DNA of 26,495 nucleotides from JBOGJI01 sp050747865 (lineage in GTDB: Bacteria > Acidobacteriota > Thermoanaerobaculia > Multivoradales > JAHEKO01): positions 1 through 26,495 of the forward strand of contig JBOGJI010000198.1 in NCBI GenBank assembly GCA_050747865.1, read 5' to 3'. The notes under the pieces were generated by a model, which saw only the letters and a program-made list of their open reading frames with translations, did not search any database and was not told where the DNA came from. This document shows, in pieces, positions 13,899-21,466 of the stretch (position 1 is the stretch's first letter; each line of letters opens with the position of its first letter). Position numbers and translations under genes: made by a program.

Positions 13899-15017
13899 AT
13901 GCGTGAGCGGGACGTGGTGGTGATCGGTGGCGGGCCGGCCGGCCTGGCCACCGCCATCCACGCCGCCCACCACGGTCTCACCGTGACCGTCTGCGACAGC
14001 CGGCGGCCTCCCATCGACAAGGCCTGCGGCGAAGGGATCCTGGGCGCGGGCGTGGTGTCTCTGGAGCGGATCGGCCTGCGGCCGTCGAGCCTCGGTCGGA
14101 GAGTCGCGGGCATCCGCTATCTCGCGGCCGGCGCGACGGCGGAGGCGCGATTTCCACCGGATCGCGCAGGACTCGGGGTGCGCCGCACCCGGCTCCACGC
14201 TGCCTTGGTTACGGCCGCGGAGGCAGCGGGGGTGGAGCTCGAGTGGGGCTGCCGCGCGGCCGGGTTGAGCGAGCGCGGGGTGAGGACCGCTGGCGGTGAG
14301 CTGACGGCCCGGTTTGTGGTCGGCGCCGACGGCCTCCATTCCCAGGTTCGCCGGTGGGCCGGGCTTGCGAGCCCGCCCGCCTGCCGCCAACGGTTCGGGC
14401 TGCGGCGTCACTTCCACGTCGCGCCGTGGACCGATCACGTGGAGGTCCACTGGGCGCTCGGATGCGAGGCCTATGTCACGCCGGTCGGGGACGACGAGGT
14501 CGGCGTGGCGTTCCTCTGGTCGGCGCGGCTCGGCGGGTTCGAGGATCTCCTGAACCGGGTTCCGGCGCTCGCCTCCCGCCTGGCGGGGGCTCGCGTGGCA
14601 TCGGAGGAGCGAGGCTCCGGGCCGTTCGAGCAGCGGGTGCGGGGTGCCGTTGCCGGCCACGTGGCGCTCGTCGGCGACGCCGCCGGCTACGTCGACGCGA
14701 TCACCGGCGAGGGCCTAGGAATCGCGTTCCTCGAAGCCGAGGCGCTGGGCTCGGCCCTGGCCGCCGGTGACCTGACGGCCTACGCGCGCGCCTCACGCCG
14801 CATCCGCCGCCGGCCCGAGCGCCTGGCGCGCCTGCTGCTGACCGTCGACGGCTCTCCGCGGCTACGCCGCAGCCTGGTACCCTTCCTCGCCGCGTGGCCG
14901 CGAGCCTTCGCCCGCCTGCTCGCCGCGCCTCCTCCTAACGGCGTGTCCGCACGGTCCAGCCGTAGTGATCGCCGGCAGGTCGCGGCCGGTGCCGCCGCCG
15001 ATCGAGGAACACCTTGA
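13899..15017 (+). CDS. FAD-dependent oxidoreductase of the PKS cluster
   Basis: This 372-residue flavoprotein of the geranylgeranyl-reductase/PHBH-like group has VVVIGGGPAGLATAIHAA at the N-terminus, the ACGEGI motif near residue 45, VVGADGLHSQVRRW, and HVALVGDAAGYVDAITGEGL, the FAD-ribityl contact. It starts six nt after the type III PKS. In clusters such as srsABC a flavoprotein hydroxylates the PKS product to an alkylquinone, so a similar tailoring step is plausible here. The last 30 residues or so are low in complexity and overlap the convergent rhomboid gene by 83 bp; the functional protein probably ends before that. Confidence 0.88.
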   Translation: MRERDVVVIGGGPAGLATAIHAAHHGLTVTVCDSRRPPIDKACGEGILGAGVVSLERIGLRPSSLGRRVAGIRYLAAGATAEARFPPDRAGLGVRRTRLHAALVTAAEAAGVELEWGCRAAGLSERGVRTAGGELTARFVVGADGLHSQVRRWAGLASPPACRQRFGLRRHFHVAPWTDHVEVHWALGCEAYVTPVGDDEVGVAFLWSARLGGFEDLLNRVPALASRLAGARVASEERGSGPFEQRVRGAVAGHVALVGDAAGYVDAITGEGLGIAFLEAEALGSALAAGDLTAYARASRRIRRRPERLARLLLTVDGSPRLRRSLVPFLAAWPRAFARLLAAPPPNGVSARSSRSDRRQVAAGAAADRGTP

Positions 15018-15669
15018 CCAGGACCAGGCCGGCCAGGAAGCCGCCGACGTGCGCCCACCAGGCCACGCCGCCTTCCGGCAGGCCGGAGAGTGAGCCATAG
15101 GCGCCGGAGAGGATCTGCAGCAGCAGCCAGTAGAGCAGGAAGAAGAAGGCCGGGATCTCGACGAACAGAGGCCAGAAGAAGAGGGGTATGAGCGTGACGA
15201 CGCGCGCCAGCGGGTAGACCAGGAAGTAGGCGCCCATCACCCCGGCGATCGCCCCGGAGGCCCCGACGGTGGGCAGCATCGAGTCGGGATGGCTGAAGGT
15301 ATGGGCGATCGACGCCGCCAGGCCGCAGAGCAAGTAGAAGACGAGGAAGCGCAGCGGCCCCATGCGGTCCTCGACGTTGTCGCCGAAGATCCACAGCGTC
15401 CACATGTTGCCGGCCAGGTGCAGCAGGCCCCCGTGCAGGAACATGCTGGTGAGCCAGGGCGCGATCCCGCCCGCCGGCAGCCCGACCGAGGCCGCCCACG
15501 CAGGATCGGTCCAGCGCGCCGGCACCAGGCCGAACAGGAACACCACCTGCTCGAGCGCGGCGCGCGGGATCGACAGCTCCCACAGGAAGACCGCGGCGTT
15601 GATCGCGATGAGCAGCCACATCACAACGGGCACACGCCGCCGGGGTACCGAGTCGCGGATCGGGATCAC
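14935..15669 (-). CDS. Rhomboid-family intramembrane serine protease
   Basis: This 244-residue multi-spanning membrane protein has all rhomboid catalytic features: Ser138 in TVGASGAIAG, His207 in WWAHVGGFLAG, and HGGLLHLAGNMW with Asn88. It should cut transmembrane segments of other proteins. The start is GTG at 15669, with TAGAAT on the minus strand (15681-15676) exactly six nt upstream, a leaderless arrangement. Its 3' end overlaps the tail of the FAD oxidoreductase; the radical SAM gene at 15781 diverges from it. The physiological substrate is unknown. Confidence 0.93.
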   Translation of the reverse strand: MIPIRDSVPRRRVPVVMWLLIAINAAVFLWELSIPRAALEQVVFLFGLVPARWTDPAWAASVGLPAGGIAPWLTSMFLHGGLLHLAGNMWTLWIFGDNVEDRMGPLRFLVFYLLCGLAASIAHTFSHPDSMLPTVGASGAIAGVMGAYFLVYPLARVVTLIPLFFWPLFVEIPAFFFLLYWLLLQILSGAYGSLSGLPEGGVAWWAHVGGFLAGLVLVKVFLDRRRHRPRPAGDHYGWTVRTRR

Positions 15670-15675
15670 GGCTGG

Positions 15676-15681
15676 ATTCTA
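15676..15681 (-). promoter_or_regulatory. -10 box of rhomboid gene
   Basis: TAGAAT read on the minus strand, six nt before the GTG start; no clear -35 was seen. An identical box faces the other way at 15769-15774. Confidence 0.45.
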
Positions 15682-15768
15682 CGGATGCCCCTGCGAGCCC
15701 TGGGTCCCAGGTCTGGGGTTTCGCGCTCCGCGTCGCGGCCGACAGCCGGAATCCGCGGCCTGAAGCGG

Positions 15769-15774
15769 TAGAAT
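15769..15774 (+). promoter_or_regulatory. -10 box of radical SAM gene
   Basis: TAGAAT lies six nt before the TTG at 15781 and 12 nt before the ATG at 15787. No clear -35 is seen. Confidence 0.45.
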
Positions 15775-15780
15775 GCGTGG

Positions 15781-17364
15781 TTGGCCATGGGTAGTCGCGC
15801 GCCGCAGCCCACCGACTGGTCCCGTACGCGCCGCGACGAGCGGCCGGTGGGGAGGTTTTTTCCTCATGGCGAGTTCTCGCTGGCGCTCGCCTACGCGAAC
15901 ACCTATCACATCGGCATGAGCTCGCTGGCGCTGCAGCGCGTCTACGAGCTGGTGCACGCCGAGCCCGGATGGGCGGCCGAGCGTTTCTTCTCGGACGGCG
16001 GCGGCATGCCGCGGTCGGTGGACACCGACACGCCGCTTGCCGACTTCGGCGCCATCGCCTTCTCGGTCTCCTTCGAGGAGGACTACGTCCATCTGCTCGC
16101 GATGCTCGATCGGGCCGGCATCCCGTTGCGCCGCAGCGAGCGCGGGCCCGAGGCGCCCCTCATCATCGTCGGCGGCGCCTGCGCCGCGATCAATCCGCTG
16201 CCGCTGTCGGAGTTCGTCGACGTCTTCGCCCTGGGGGCGGCCGAGAACCTGCTGCCCGAGCTGCTGCCGGCGCTGGCCGAGGAGCGCAATCCGTACGACG
16301 TCTGCCGGCGGCTCGCCGAGCGGCCGGGGTTCTACGTGCCGGCGGTCCACCGGCCGGAGGAGGACGAGCTGCTCCACACCGTCTGCAAGCTCTCGAAGCG
16401 CGAGCTCACCGCCGAGCAGATGCGGCTGCCGGGCCACCTGCCGACCACCGCCATCGTCACCCCACACACCGAGTTCTCCGAGAAGTTCCTGATCGAGATG
16501 TCGCGCGGCTGCCCCGAGAAGTGCCGCTACTGCTGGGCGACCTTCGGCATGGGCTCGTTCCGCTGGCACCCGACCGAGTTCATCCTCGGCGCCCTCGACC
16601 GCGCCCGCGGCGTCACCGACCAGCTCGGCTTCGTCGCCACCGCGGTGGGCGACCATCCGGAGATCGAGCGCATCCTCTTGAACGCCAACGAGCTGGGCTT
16701 TCGCACGTCGGTCTCCTCGATCCGCATCCCGGCGGTCACCGACGGCGTGCTCACCGCCCTCCACGCCTCCGGCGACCGCTCGATCACCCTGGCGCCCGAG
16801 ACCGGCTCGGACAGCCTGCGCTGGAAGCTCAACAAGCCGGTCTCCAACGAGCTGCTGCTCGACAAAGTGCGGCTCATCTTCCGCCACGGCTTCACCGGCT
16901 TGAAGCTCTATTTCTTGGTCGGCCTGCCCGGCGAGTCCATGGAGGACGTGCAGGCCATCCTCGACCTCGCCGCCGACTGCCGTCGCATCATGCTCGAGGA
17001 GCTGGCGCCCACGGGGCAGATCGGCGAGATCCACCTCGGCACCAACATCTTGATCCCCAAGCCCTACACCGGCTGGCAGCGCGAGCCGATGAGCACCATG
17101 CCTGAGCTCAAGGAGAAGATCCGGCTGCTGCGCCGCGGCGCCGCGGCGCTGCCCAACGTCAGCCTCGGCACCATGTCGATCCGCCAGGCGGTCTGGCAGA
17201 CCTACATCACCCGCGCCGGCTCTGACGCCGCCGAGCCCCTGATCGCCGCCGCTCGCGGCGCCTCCCTCTCCTCCCTGCTGCGCGACTACGCCGACCGCAT
17301 CCACCCGGAGGTCTTCGCCCGCTTCGACGGCCACCTCCGCTGGCACTTCATGCGCGCGGCGTGA
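15781..17364 (+). CDS. Radical SAM protein with N-terminal B12-binding-like domain
   Basis: This protein of about 527 residues has a radical SAM core in its middle: C244-x3-C248-x2-C251 (CPEKCRYCW). The N-terminal part (FSLALAYANTYHIGMSSLALQ, then AFSVSFEEDYVHLLAML and LIIVGGACAAINP) has the alpha/beta look of cobalamin-binding domains, but the usual D-x-H-x-x-G is not clear. ITLAPETGSDSLRWKLNKP and LKLYFLVGLPGE are typical of MiaB/B12-radical SAM enzymes. It resembles an uncharacterised family that sometimes carries a second domain, absent here. The start may be TTG 15781 or ATG 15787. Methyl- or methylthio-transfer is plausible; the substrate is unknown. Confidence 0.88.
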   Translation: MAMGSRAPQPTDWSRTRRDERPVGRFFPHGEFSLALAYANTYHIGMSSLALQRVYELVHAEPGWAAERFFSDGGGMPRSVDTDTPLADFGAIAFSVSFEEDYVHLLAMLDRAGIPLRRSERGPEAPLIIVGGACAAINPLPLSEFVDVFALGAAENLLPELLPALAEERNPYDVCRRLAERPGFYVPAVHRPEEDELLHTVCKLSKRELTAEQMRLPGHLPTTAIVTPHTEFSEKFLIEMSRGCPEKCRYCWATFGMGSFRWHPTEFILGALDRARGVTDQLGFVATAVGDHPEIERILLNANELGFRTSVSSIRIPAVTDGVLTALHASGDRSITLAPETGSDSLRWKLNKPVSNELLLDKVRLIFRHGFTGLKLYFLVGLPGESMEDVQAILDLAADCRRIMLEELAPTGQIGEIHLGTNILIPKPYTGWQREPMSTMPELKEKIRLLRRGAAALPNVSLGTMSIRQAVWQTYITRAGSDAAEPLIAAARGASLSSLLRDYADRIHPEVFARFDGHLRWHFMRAA

Positions 17365-17406
17365 GGGAGCTTGAATTAGGCTCGCGGCACGCGCCACCGC
17401 GGCGAC

Positions 17407-18813
17407 CTAGAGCGAGCTCGGCACGCTGCCCGTATGCTTCGCCGCCGCCGCGCGGAACTCGAGGTGGGACCAGTCGAGGCGGCGGGTGAGCCACATGAAG
17501 GCGGCGAGCAAGGTGAACAGGCCCAGCGAGCCGGCGAGCAAGGCGTAGTCCTCGAGCTGCAGCAGCACGTAGAGGTAGCCGTAGAGGACGCTCATCCAGA
17601 CGAGCAGGGCGAGGGCCAGACGGCGGCTCGAGAGGATGGCGCGGGCGTAGCCGGCGACGAGCAGGACGGTGGCGGCGGCGGCGGCCAGGTACGAGCTCCA
17701 GAAAGAGAAGTGCTCGGTAAGCGACAGGAGCAGGAGGTAGAAGACCACCAGGGCGGCGCCGACGAGCAGGTACTGGATGGGATGGAGACGCCGGGAAGAC
17801 GTCAGCTCGCAGAGCAGGAAGGTCGCGAAGGTGAGGGTGATGAACAAGATGGAGTACTTGGCGGCCCGCTCGGTCTGCTGGTAGGCGTCGGCGGGCTGGG
17901 CCAGGCGGACGCCGAGCCCGGAGGCGAGCAGGGACTGCTCGAGGGGCGAGGCGTTGCCGGCTTCGAGCCACTGCTGGGGGTAGCCGCGGGCGACGCTCGA
18001 GACCTGCCAGGACGCGGTGAAGCCCTGCTCGGAGATCGCGCTCTGAACGGGCAGGAAGCCGCCGGAGAAGCTCGGGTGCGGCCACGGCGACTCGACTTCG
18101 ATCCGCGTGCTCCTCGCGCTCGGTGTGAACCGCAGGGCACCGCTGCCGCGCACCGCCATCCGCACGCTGAAAGGGAGCCGCGTCGTGGAGGGTCGCTCGT
18201 CCAGGCCGTCGACGGCGGTGGCCAGCGCGACGCCCGGCAGCGAAGCTCGGCGAGTGGGCTCGAATCCTTCGGTCCGCTCCGACCATTCCAGCTCCACGGG
18301 GCGCGCCAGCCCGTGGACGTCGGAGATCGTGAGCAGGAGCTTGGCCTCGTCCCATTGGAGGTCCGCGTCATCCAGCCCCAGCGCTTGGGGATCCGGGCGC
18401 TTGAAGGCCCCGCTGAGTGAGATGTCGGCCAGGTAGACGACGGTGGAGAAGATGCCGCGGCTGCGCGTCTCGGGGCGGACGGCGGCGGCGATCTCCAGCT
18501 CCGCGGGGAGATAGATCGCCTCACCGCGCACCCATCGAGTCCGTTCCGGCGAGGTCTGCGACGTGTTCTCCTCCTCGACCGGCCGACGGTACGGGATCGA
18601 CAGGACCGGGCCCGCCAGCAGTTGCTCGGCGCCCCAGGTGGTCGCGATTTCCTGCTCCACGGCCTGCTGGCGCTCCTCGCGCTCGTGAACCAGCGCCAGG
18701 ATGAATCCCACGGGGACCAGCAGCCCGAGCGCCAGGAGACCGAGGACGAGGATCTTGGCGGCGGCGGATCGCGAACGACCGGCTGTCGAAGCGGGGAGAG
18801 GCGTGTCGGGCAT
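17407..18813 (-). CDS. creD: CreD-family inner-membrane protein
   Basis: This 468-residue protein has one N-terminal membrane helix, a periplasmic domain, and a C-terminal cluster of about five helices. It carries family phrases such as GYPQQWLE, FATFLLCELTSSRRLHPIQYLLVG and FYLLLLSLTEHFSFWSSY. CreD proteins are induced by envelope or beta-lactam stress in enteric bacteria and affect colicin tolerance; the molecular role is not known. GAGGAG lies upstream of the ATG at 18813, and the gene is 17 bp after the winged-helix regulator. In many bacteria creD is paired with such a regulator rather than with the CreBC two-component system. Confidence 0.93.
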   Translation of the reverse strand: MPDTPLPASTAGRSRSAAAKILVLGLLALGLLVPVGFILALVHEREERQQAVEQEIATTWGAEQLLAGPVLSIPYRRPVEEENTSQTSPERTRWVRGEAIYLPAELEIAAAVRPETRSRGIFSTVVYLADISLSGAFKRPDPQALGLDDADLQWDEAKLLLTISDVHGLARPVELEWSERTEGFEPTRRASLPGVALATAVDGLDERPSTTRLPFSVRMAVRGSGALRFTPSARSTRIEVESPWPHPSFSGGFLPVQSAISEQGFTASWQVSSVARGYPQQWLEAGNASPLEQSLLASGLGVRLAQPADAYQQTERAAKYSILFITLTFATFLLCELTSSRRLHPIQYLLVGAALVVFYLLLLSLTEHFSFWSSYLAAAAATVLLVAGYARAILSSRRLALALLVWMSVLYGYLYVLLQLEDYALLAGSLGLFTLLAAFMWLTRRLDWSHLEFRAAAAKHTGSVPSSL

Positions 18814-18830
18814 CGGTTCGGCTCCTCGTG

Positions 18831-19205
18831 TCAGGGATTCTGTCGGGCGGCGGCGACGATCGCCTCCATGTGGGCGACGTAGCGCTCGAGAGCCTGGCGC
18901 CCACGAGCGGTGAGGCGGTAGCTGGTGTGCGGTTTGCGGCCGCGGAAGGACTTGCGGCAGTCGACGTAGCCGGCGGTCTCGAGCTTGCGCGCGTGCACGG
19001 CGAGATTGCCGTCGGTCAGGCCGAGCGCCTCTTTCAGATCGTTGAACGACAGGCTCTCGGCCGCGGCCAGGGCGGAGACGATGCCGAGGCGGGCGGGCTC
19101 GTGGATGAGCCGGTCGAGCTCGTTGGCCGCCTCCCGCGCGGGGCCGAGATTCGGAGCCGGCGACACCCGGCGATCCCCGTCTCGGGCCTTGGGCTCAGCC
19201 GCCAT
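18831..19205 (-). CDS. Winged-helix regulator (HTH_34 type)
   Basis: This 124-residue DNA-binding protein has LIHEPARLGIVSALAAAESLSFNDL, then KEALGLTDGNLAVHARKLETAGYV and the wing RGRKPHTSYRLTARGRQAL, a MarR/ArsR-like layout with no cysteine sensor. GGAGG is five nt upstream of the ATG at 19205. Its start overlaps the end of the preceding membrane-protein gene by 11 bp. I infer it binds the CTTTGTA-type dyads at 19814-19878 and represses the whole operon. Confidence 0.9.
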   Translation of the reverse strand: MAAEPKARDGDRRVSPAPNLGPAREAANELDRLIHEPARLGIVSALAAAESLSFNDLKEALGLTDGNLAVHARKLETAGYVDCRKSFRGRKPHTSYRLTARGRQALERYVAHMEAIVAAARQNP

Positions 19206-19770
19206 GACGCCTCCAGATGACGGCGCCGAACAGGAGGTTGAGCCCGCCGAACCCGACCGCCAGGAAGAGGTTCCCGAGCTCGGGCCCCGCGAGCATCGCG
19301 GCGACCCCGACGACCATGAACGCCGCTCCCATGGCGGGCACGGTGGGAACCGAGAAGGCGCCGCCGCCGACCACCGCGATGCCGTAGAGCAAGAGCCACA
19401 GGCCCGGCAGCCAGGCTATGAGCTCGAGGCGGACGAACAGGACGGTCAAGGCCGCGGCGGCGACGAGCGCGGGCGCCAGTCCCAGAGCCAGCTTGCGCGC
19501 GGGCTGGGCGAGGAGCGATCGCCGCAGGCGCCGCGACTTCATGACCATGGCGCCGACGCCGATCGCCGCCGCGAGCAGGGCCTCGAGGAGCCAGACGGCG
19601 AGCCAGCGGTCCTCCGACGGTTGGCGCTGCGCGATCGCCGCGGCGCCCAGCGCCGTCGCGCCCATGAGCATCTCGCCCCAGCCGGAGACGCCGGTGAAGC
19701 GCGTGGCACCGTCCATCGCCGCACGGATGTGCTGTAGGTCGCGCATCGCCTTGTCGTGCAGGGAGGTCAT
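19195..19770 (-). CDS. Membrane protein upstream of the creD regulator
   Basis: This protein of about 191 residues begins MTSLHDKAMRDLQHIRAAM, then GWGEMLMGATALGAAAIA and further hydrophobic helices (about six in total), ending in RRHGG. Proteins of this type commonly precede the winged-helix regulator in creD operons; their function is unknown. The reading frame extends to 19860, but that region holds the promoter and operator, so the ATG at 19770 is preferred. It is the first gene of the operon. Confidence 0.82.
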   Translation of the reverse strand: MTSLHDKAMRDLQHIRAAMDGATRFTGVSGWGEMLMGATALGAAAIAQRQPSEDRWLAVWLLEALLAAAIGVGAMVMKSRRLRRSLLAQPARKLALGLAPALVAAAALTVLFVRLELIAWLPGLWLLLYGIAVVGGGAFSVPTVPAMGAAFMVVGVAAMLAGPELGNLFLAVGFGGLNLLFGAVIWRRHGG

Positions 19771-19813
19771 CAGCTCTCTGGTGACGCGCGCGGCATCGCT
19801 TCGGGCGCTGATG

Positions 19814-19878
19814 CTTTGTATCACAAAGTGGAGTGTACGGACTCCTGGAACCGATGTCAAGTACTTTGTAATGCAATG
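19814..19878 (-). promoter_or_regulatory. Promoter of the creD operon with two dyad operators
   Basis: On the minus strand TTGACA (19860-19855), 17 bp and TACACT (19837-19832) form a strong promoter. CTTTGT-ATC-ACAAAG (19814-19828) is a perfect dyad at the expected start point. CTTTGTAATGCAATG (19864-19878) is a related imperfect dyad just upstream of the -35 box. The two 15-bp sites share CTTTGTA-x3-CAA-x-G. The adjacent winged-helix protein is the likely ligand. Confidence 0.7.
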
Positions 19879-19947
19879 TGAAGATCCCCGGATGACGGCT
19901 CCTGGGGCCGCACCGGTGCGCGCCGACTTCGACTGTCCGCTCGCGAT

Positions 19948-20184
19948 CTACGCGGCGAGGTTTTCCGACGAAGGGGTCCTCGTAGATGCCGATTGCCACA
20001 GGACTGGGGCGGTGGCGAGCGCCAGGACAGTGGTGACGACGAGCACGAGGAGCGAGGCGAGCATCGCCGGCTTGGTCGTCATCAAAAAGACGACTCCGAG
20101 GACGATCGCCGTGCGCAGCTGCAGCGAGACCCAGAGCGCGGGGTGCTGCACGAGCCGGCGCAGCTCGGGGGTGACCGGCGTCAA
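19948..20184 (-). pseudogene. C-terminal remnant of a membrane protein
   Basis: The 78-residue frame reads PELRRLVQHPALWVSLQLR, then TAIVLGVVFLMTTKPAMLAS and a second hydrophobic segment. The phrase LQLRTAIVLG-x-VFLMT-x-KP is one I associate with the end of an uncharacterised four-helix membrane protein of about 150 residues. The upstream part is missing: the frame has only a TTG at 20184, and TetR-coding sequence begins at once on the other strand. It is thus probably a truncated gene, although a short two-helix protein cannot be excluded. Confidence 0.45.
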
Positions 20185-20731
20185 CGATTCTGTCCGGGCG
20201 ACGACCCGCGAGATCGCGCGCGCCGCGGGCGTCTCGGAGGGGTCGCTCTACAACCACTTCGAGAGCAAGGAGGCGCTGTTCCTCGCCCTGCTCAAGGAGC
20301 TGCCCGGGGAGTTTGTCCAGGTGGTCATGCGGCTGCCGTCCCAGGCCGGCCACGGCACCGTGCAGGAGCGCCTCGACGAGCTGGTGCGCGCGGCGCTCAC
20401 CCACTACCGTCAGACCCTGCCGATGGGATCGTCCATTCTCACCGACTCCGCCTTGCTGGAACGCCATCGCGCCCTGTTGCGGGAACAGGGCGCGGGCCCC
20501 CATCGCGCCAATCAGGCGATGGCCGCCTACCTGCGCGCCGAGCAGGAGCTCGGCCGGGTCCGCGCGGACGTTGATCCCGACACCGTCTCCTACATGCTCC
20601 TCGGCGCCTGCCTGCAGTACGTGTACTGGACGACCTTCATGGGAGAGAGCTCATTCGTGCCGCCAGAAGAGAGCTTCGCGCGCGAGCTGGTCGCCACGGT
20701 GGTTCGCGCCCTTGCCCCTGCCGGCGAATGA
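20171..20731 (+). pseudogene. TetR-family regulator lacking its first helix
   Basis: From 20198 on, the frame gives TTREIARAAGVSEGSLYNHF then ESKEALFLALL, the recognition half of a TetR DNA-binding domain, followed by a normal ligand-binding domain to the stop at 20731. TetR proteins normally begin about 25-30 residues earlier with a helix of the type ILDAALELF-x-E-x-G. Here that helix is replaced by VTGVNDSVRA from a GTG at 20171. Without it the DNA-binding fold should be unstable. The ligand-binding part (about 130 residues with AYLRAEQELGRVRADVDP) is intact. Either a pseudogene or an altered regulator. Confidence 0.6.
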
Positions 20732-20738
20732 TGCCGGC

Positions 20739-21101
20739 TCACTCGTCGAGCGCGGGCTCGTCGCTCTGGGCGTCTTCGGCGAGCAGCTCGCGGGCCTCGT
20801 CGGCGCGGTCGGCCGGCACCAGGATCGCGACGCCCAGCCCCTGCTTGCCGAAGAAGCCGCTGACGCCGCCGGCGGGCAGCAGGCCGAAGGCCTCGTCCCC
20901 CTGGACGAGGTAGGGGATTCCGGCGGCGTCCAGCGCCGACTTGACGACCGGCAGAGTGTCGGCGTCAGAGGTCTCGAAGACGGAGATCAGCTCGGCGTCG
21001 TCTCGGGAGGGTTCTGGGGGCGAATCGACCAGAGGCACGTCGCAGTCCGGACAGGTCGTGATCCCCTCCCGCCACTCGGCTCCACACCGGGGGCACCACA
21101 T
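20739..21101 (-). CDS. Zinc-ribbon DUF2007 protein
   Basis: This 120-residue soluble protein has an N-terminal zinc ribbon, CPRC (3-6) and CPDC (17-20), then a DUF2007 domain with SDADTLPVVKSALDAAGIPYLVQGD and LGVAILVPADRADEARELL. DUF2007 is described as a putative signal-transducing domain related to PII-like folds; its function is unknown. An AGAGGAG ribosome site precedes the ATG. It follows the small membrane-protein gene by 35 bp on the same strand. Confidence 0.88.
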   Translation of the reverse strand: MWCPRCGAEWREGITTCPDCDVPLVDSPPEPSRDDAELISVFETSDADTLPVVKSALDAAGIPYLVQGDEAFGLLPAGGVSGFFGKQGLGVAILVPADRADEARELLAEDAQSDEPALDE

Positions 21102-21136
21102 CGGCTCAGCTCCTCTCTCGCCGGCCGGCCCGGCTC

Positions 21137-21421
21137 TCAGCGGTGGCCATGGGACTCTGGGGCATCGCGATGTCTCCTCTCATCCGGGGTCACGTCCTTC
21201 ATGGGGGGCTTCTCCGACTGTGCGGCCTCCGGTCGCGTCAGGCTCCCCACCGCCAGCGTGGCGAGCCCCAGCAGCACCTCGTCGATCAGCGGAATGAGGT
21301 CGGGGACGACGAGGTCGATCAGGAAGAGGGTGGCCAGGGCGAGCAGGAGGTGGGGGAAGCGCAGCCGCGCGCCGTGGCGCCCGAGCACGGTGGTCAAGAT
21401 CCGGCGCGCGAGAGTGGACAT
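21137..21421 (-). CDS. Small membrane protein (DUF6116-like)
   Basis: This 94-residue protein has LRFPHLLLALATLFLIDLVVP and LIPLIDEVLLGLATLAVGSL, two hydrophobic segments with the PDLIP-x-x-DE linker I associate with a small uncharacterised family (DUF6116-like), then a charged tail. The ATG at 21421 is preceded by TAGAAT (21433-21428 on the minus strand) six nt upstream, which supports both the start and a leaderless transcript. Confidence 0.7.
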   Translation of the reverse strand: MSTLARRILTTVLGRHGARLRFPHLLLALATLFLIDLVVPDLIPLIDEVLLGLATLAVGSLTRPEAAQSEKPPMKDVTPDERRHRDAPESHGHR

Positions 21422-21427
21422 TCGCGG

Positions 21428-21433
21428 ATTCTA
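21428..21433 (-). promoter_or_regulatory. -10 box of the small membrane-protein gene
   Basis: TAGAAT on the minus strand, exactly six nt before the ATG at 21421; the same spacing is seen at the rhomboid gene. Confidence 0.45.
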
Positions 21434-21466
21434 TGACGCGCATCGCCGCCGAGCTGGTTTCAGCCG

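Noticed and set aside
19771..19860. Start of the creD-operon membrane protein at 19860
   Set aside because: This stretch holds the strong promoter and operator dyad, so translation cannot begin there.
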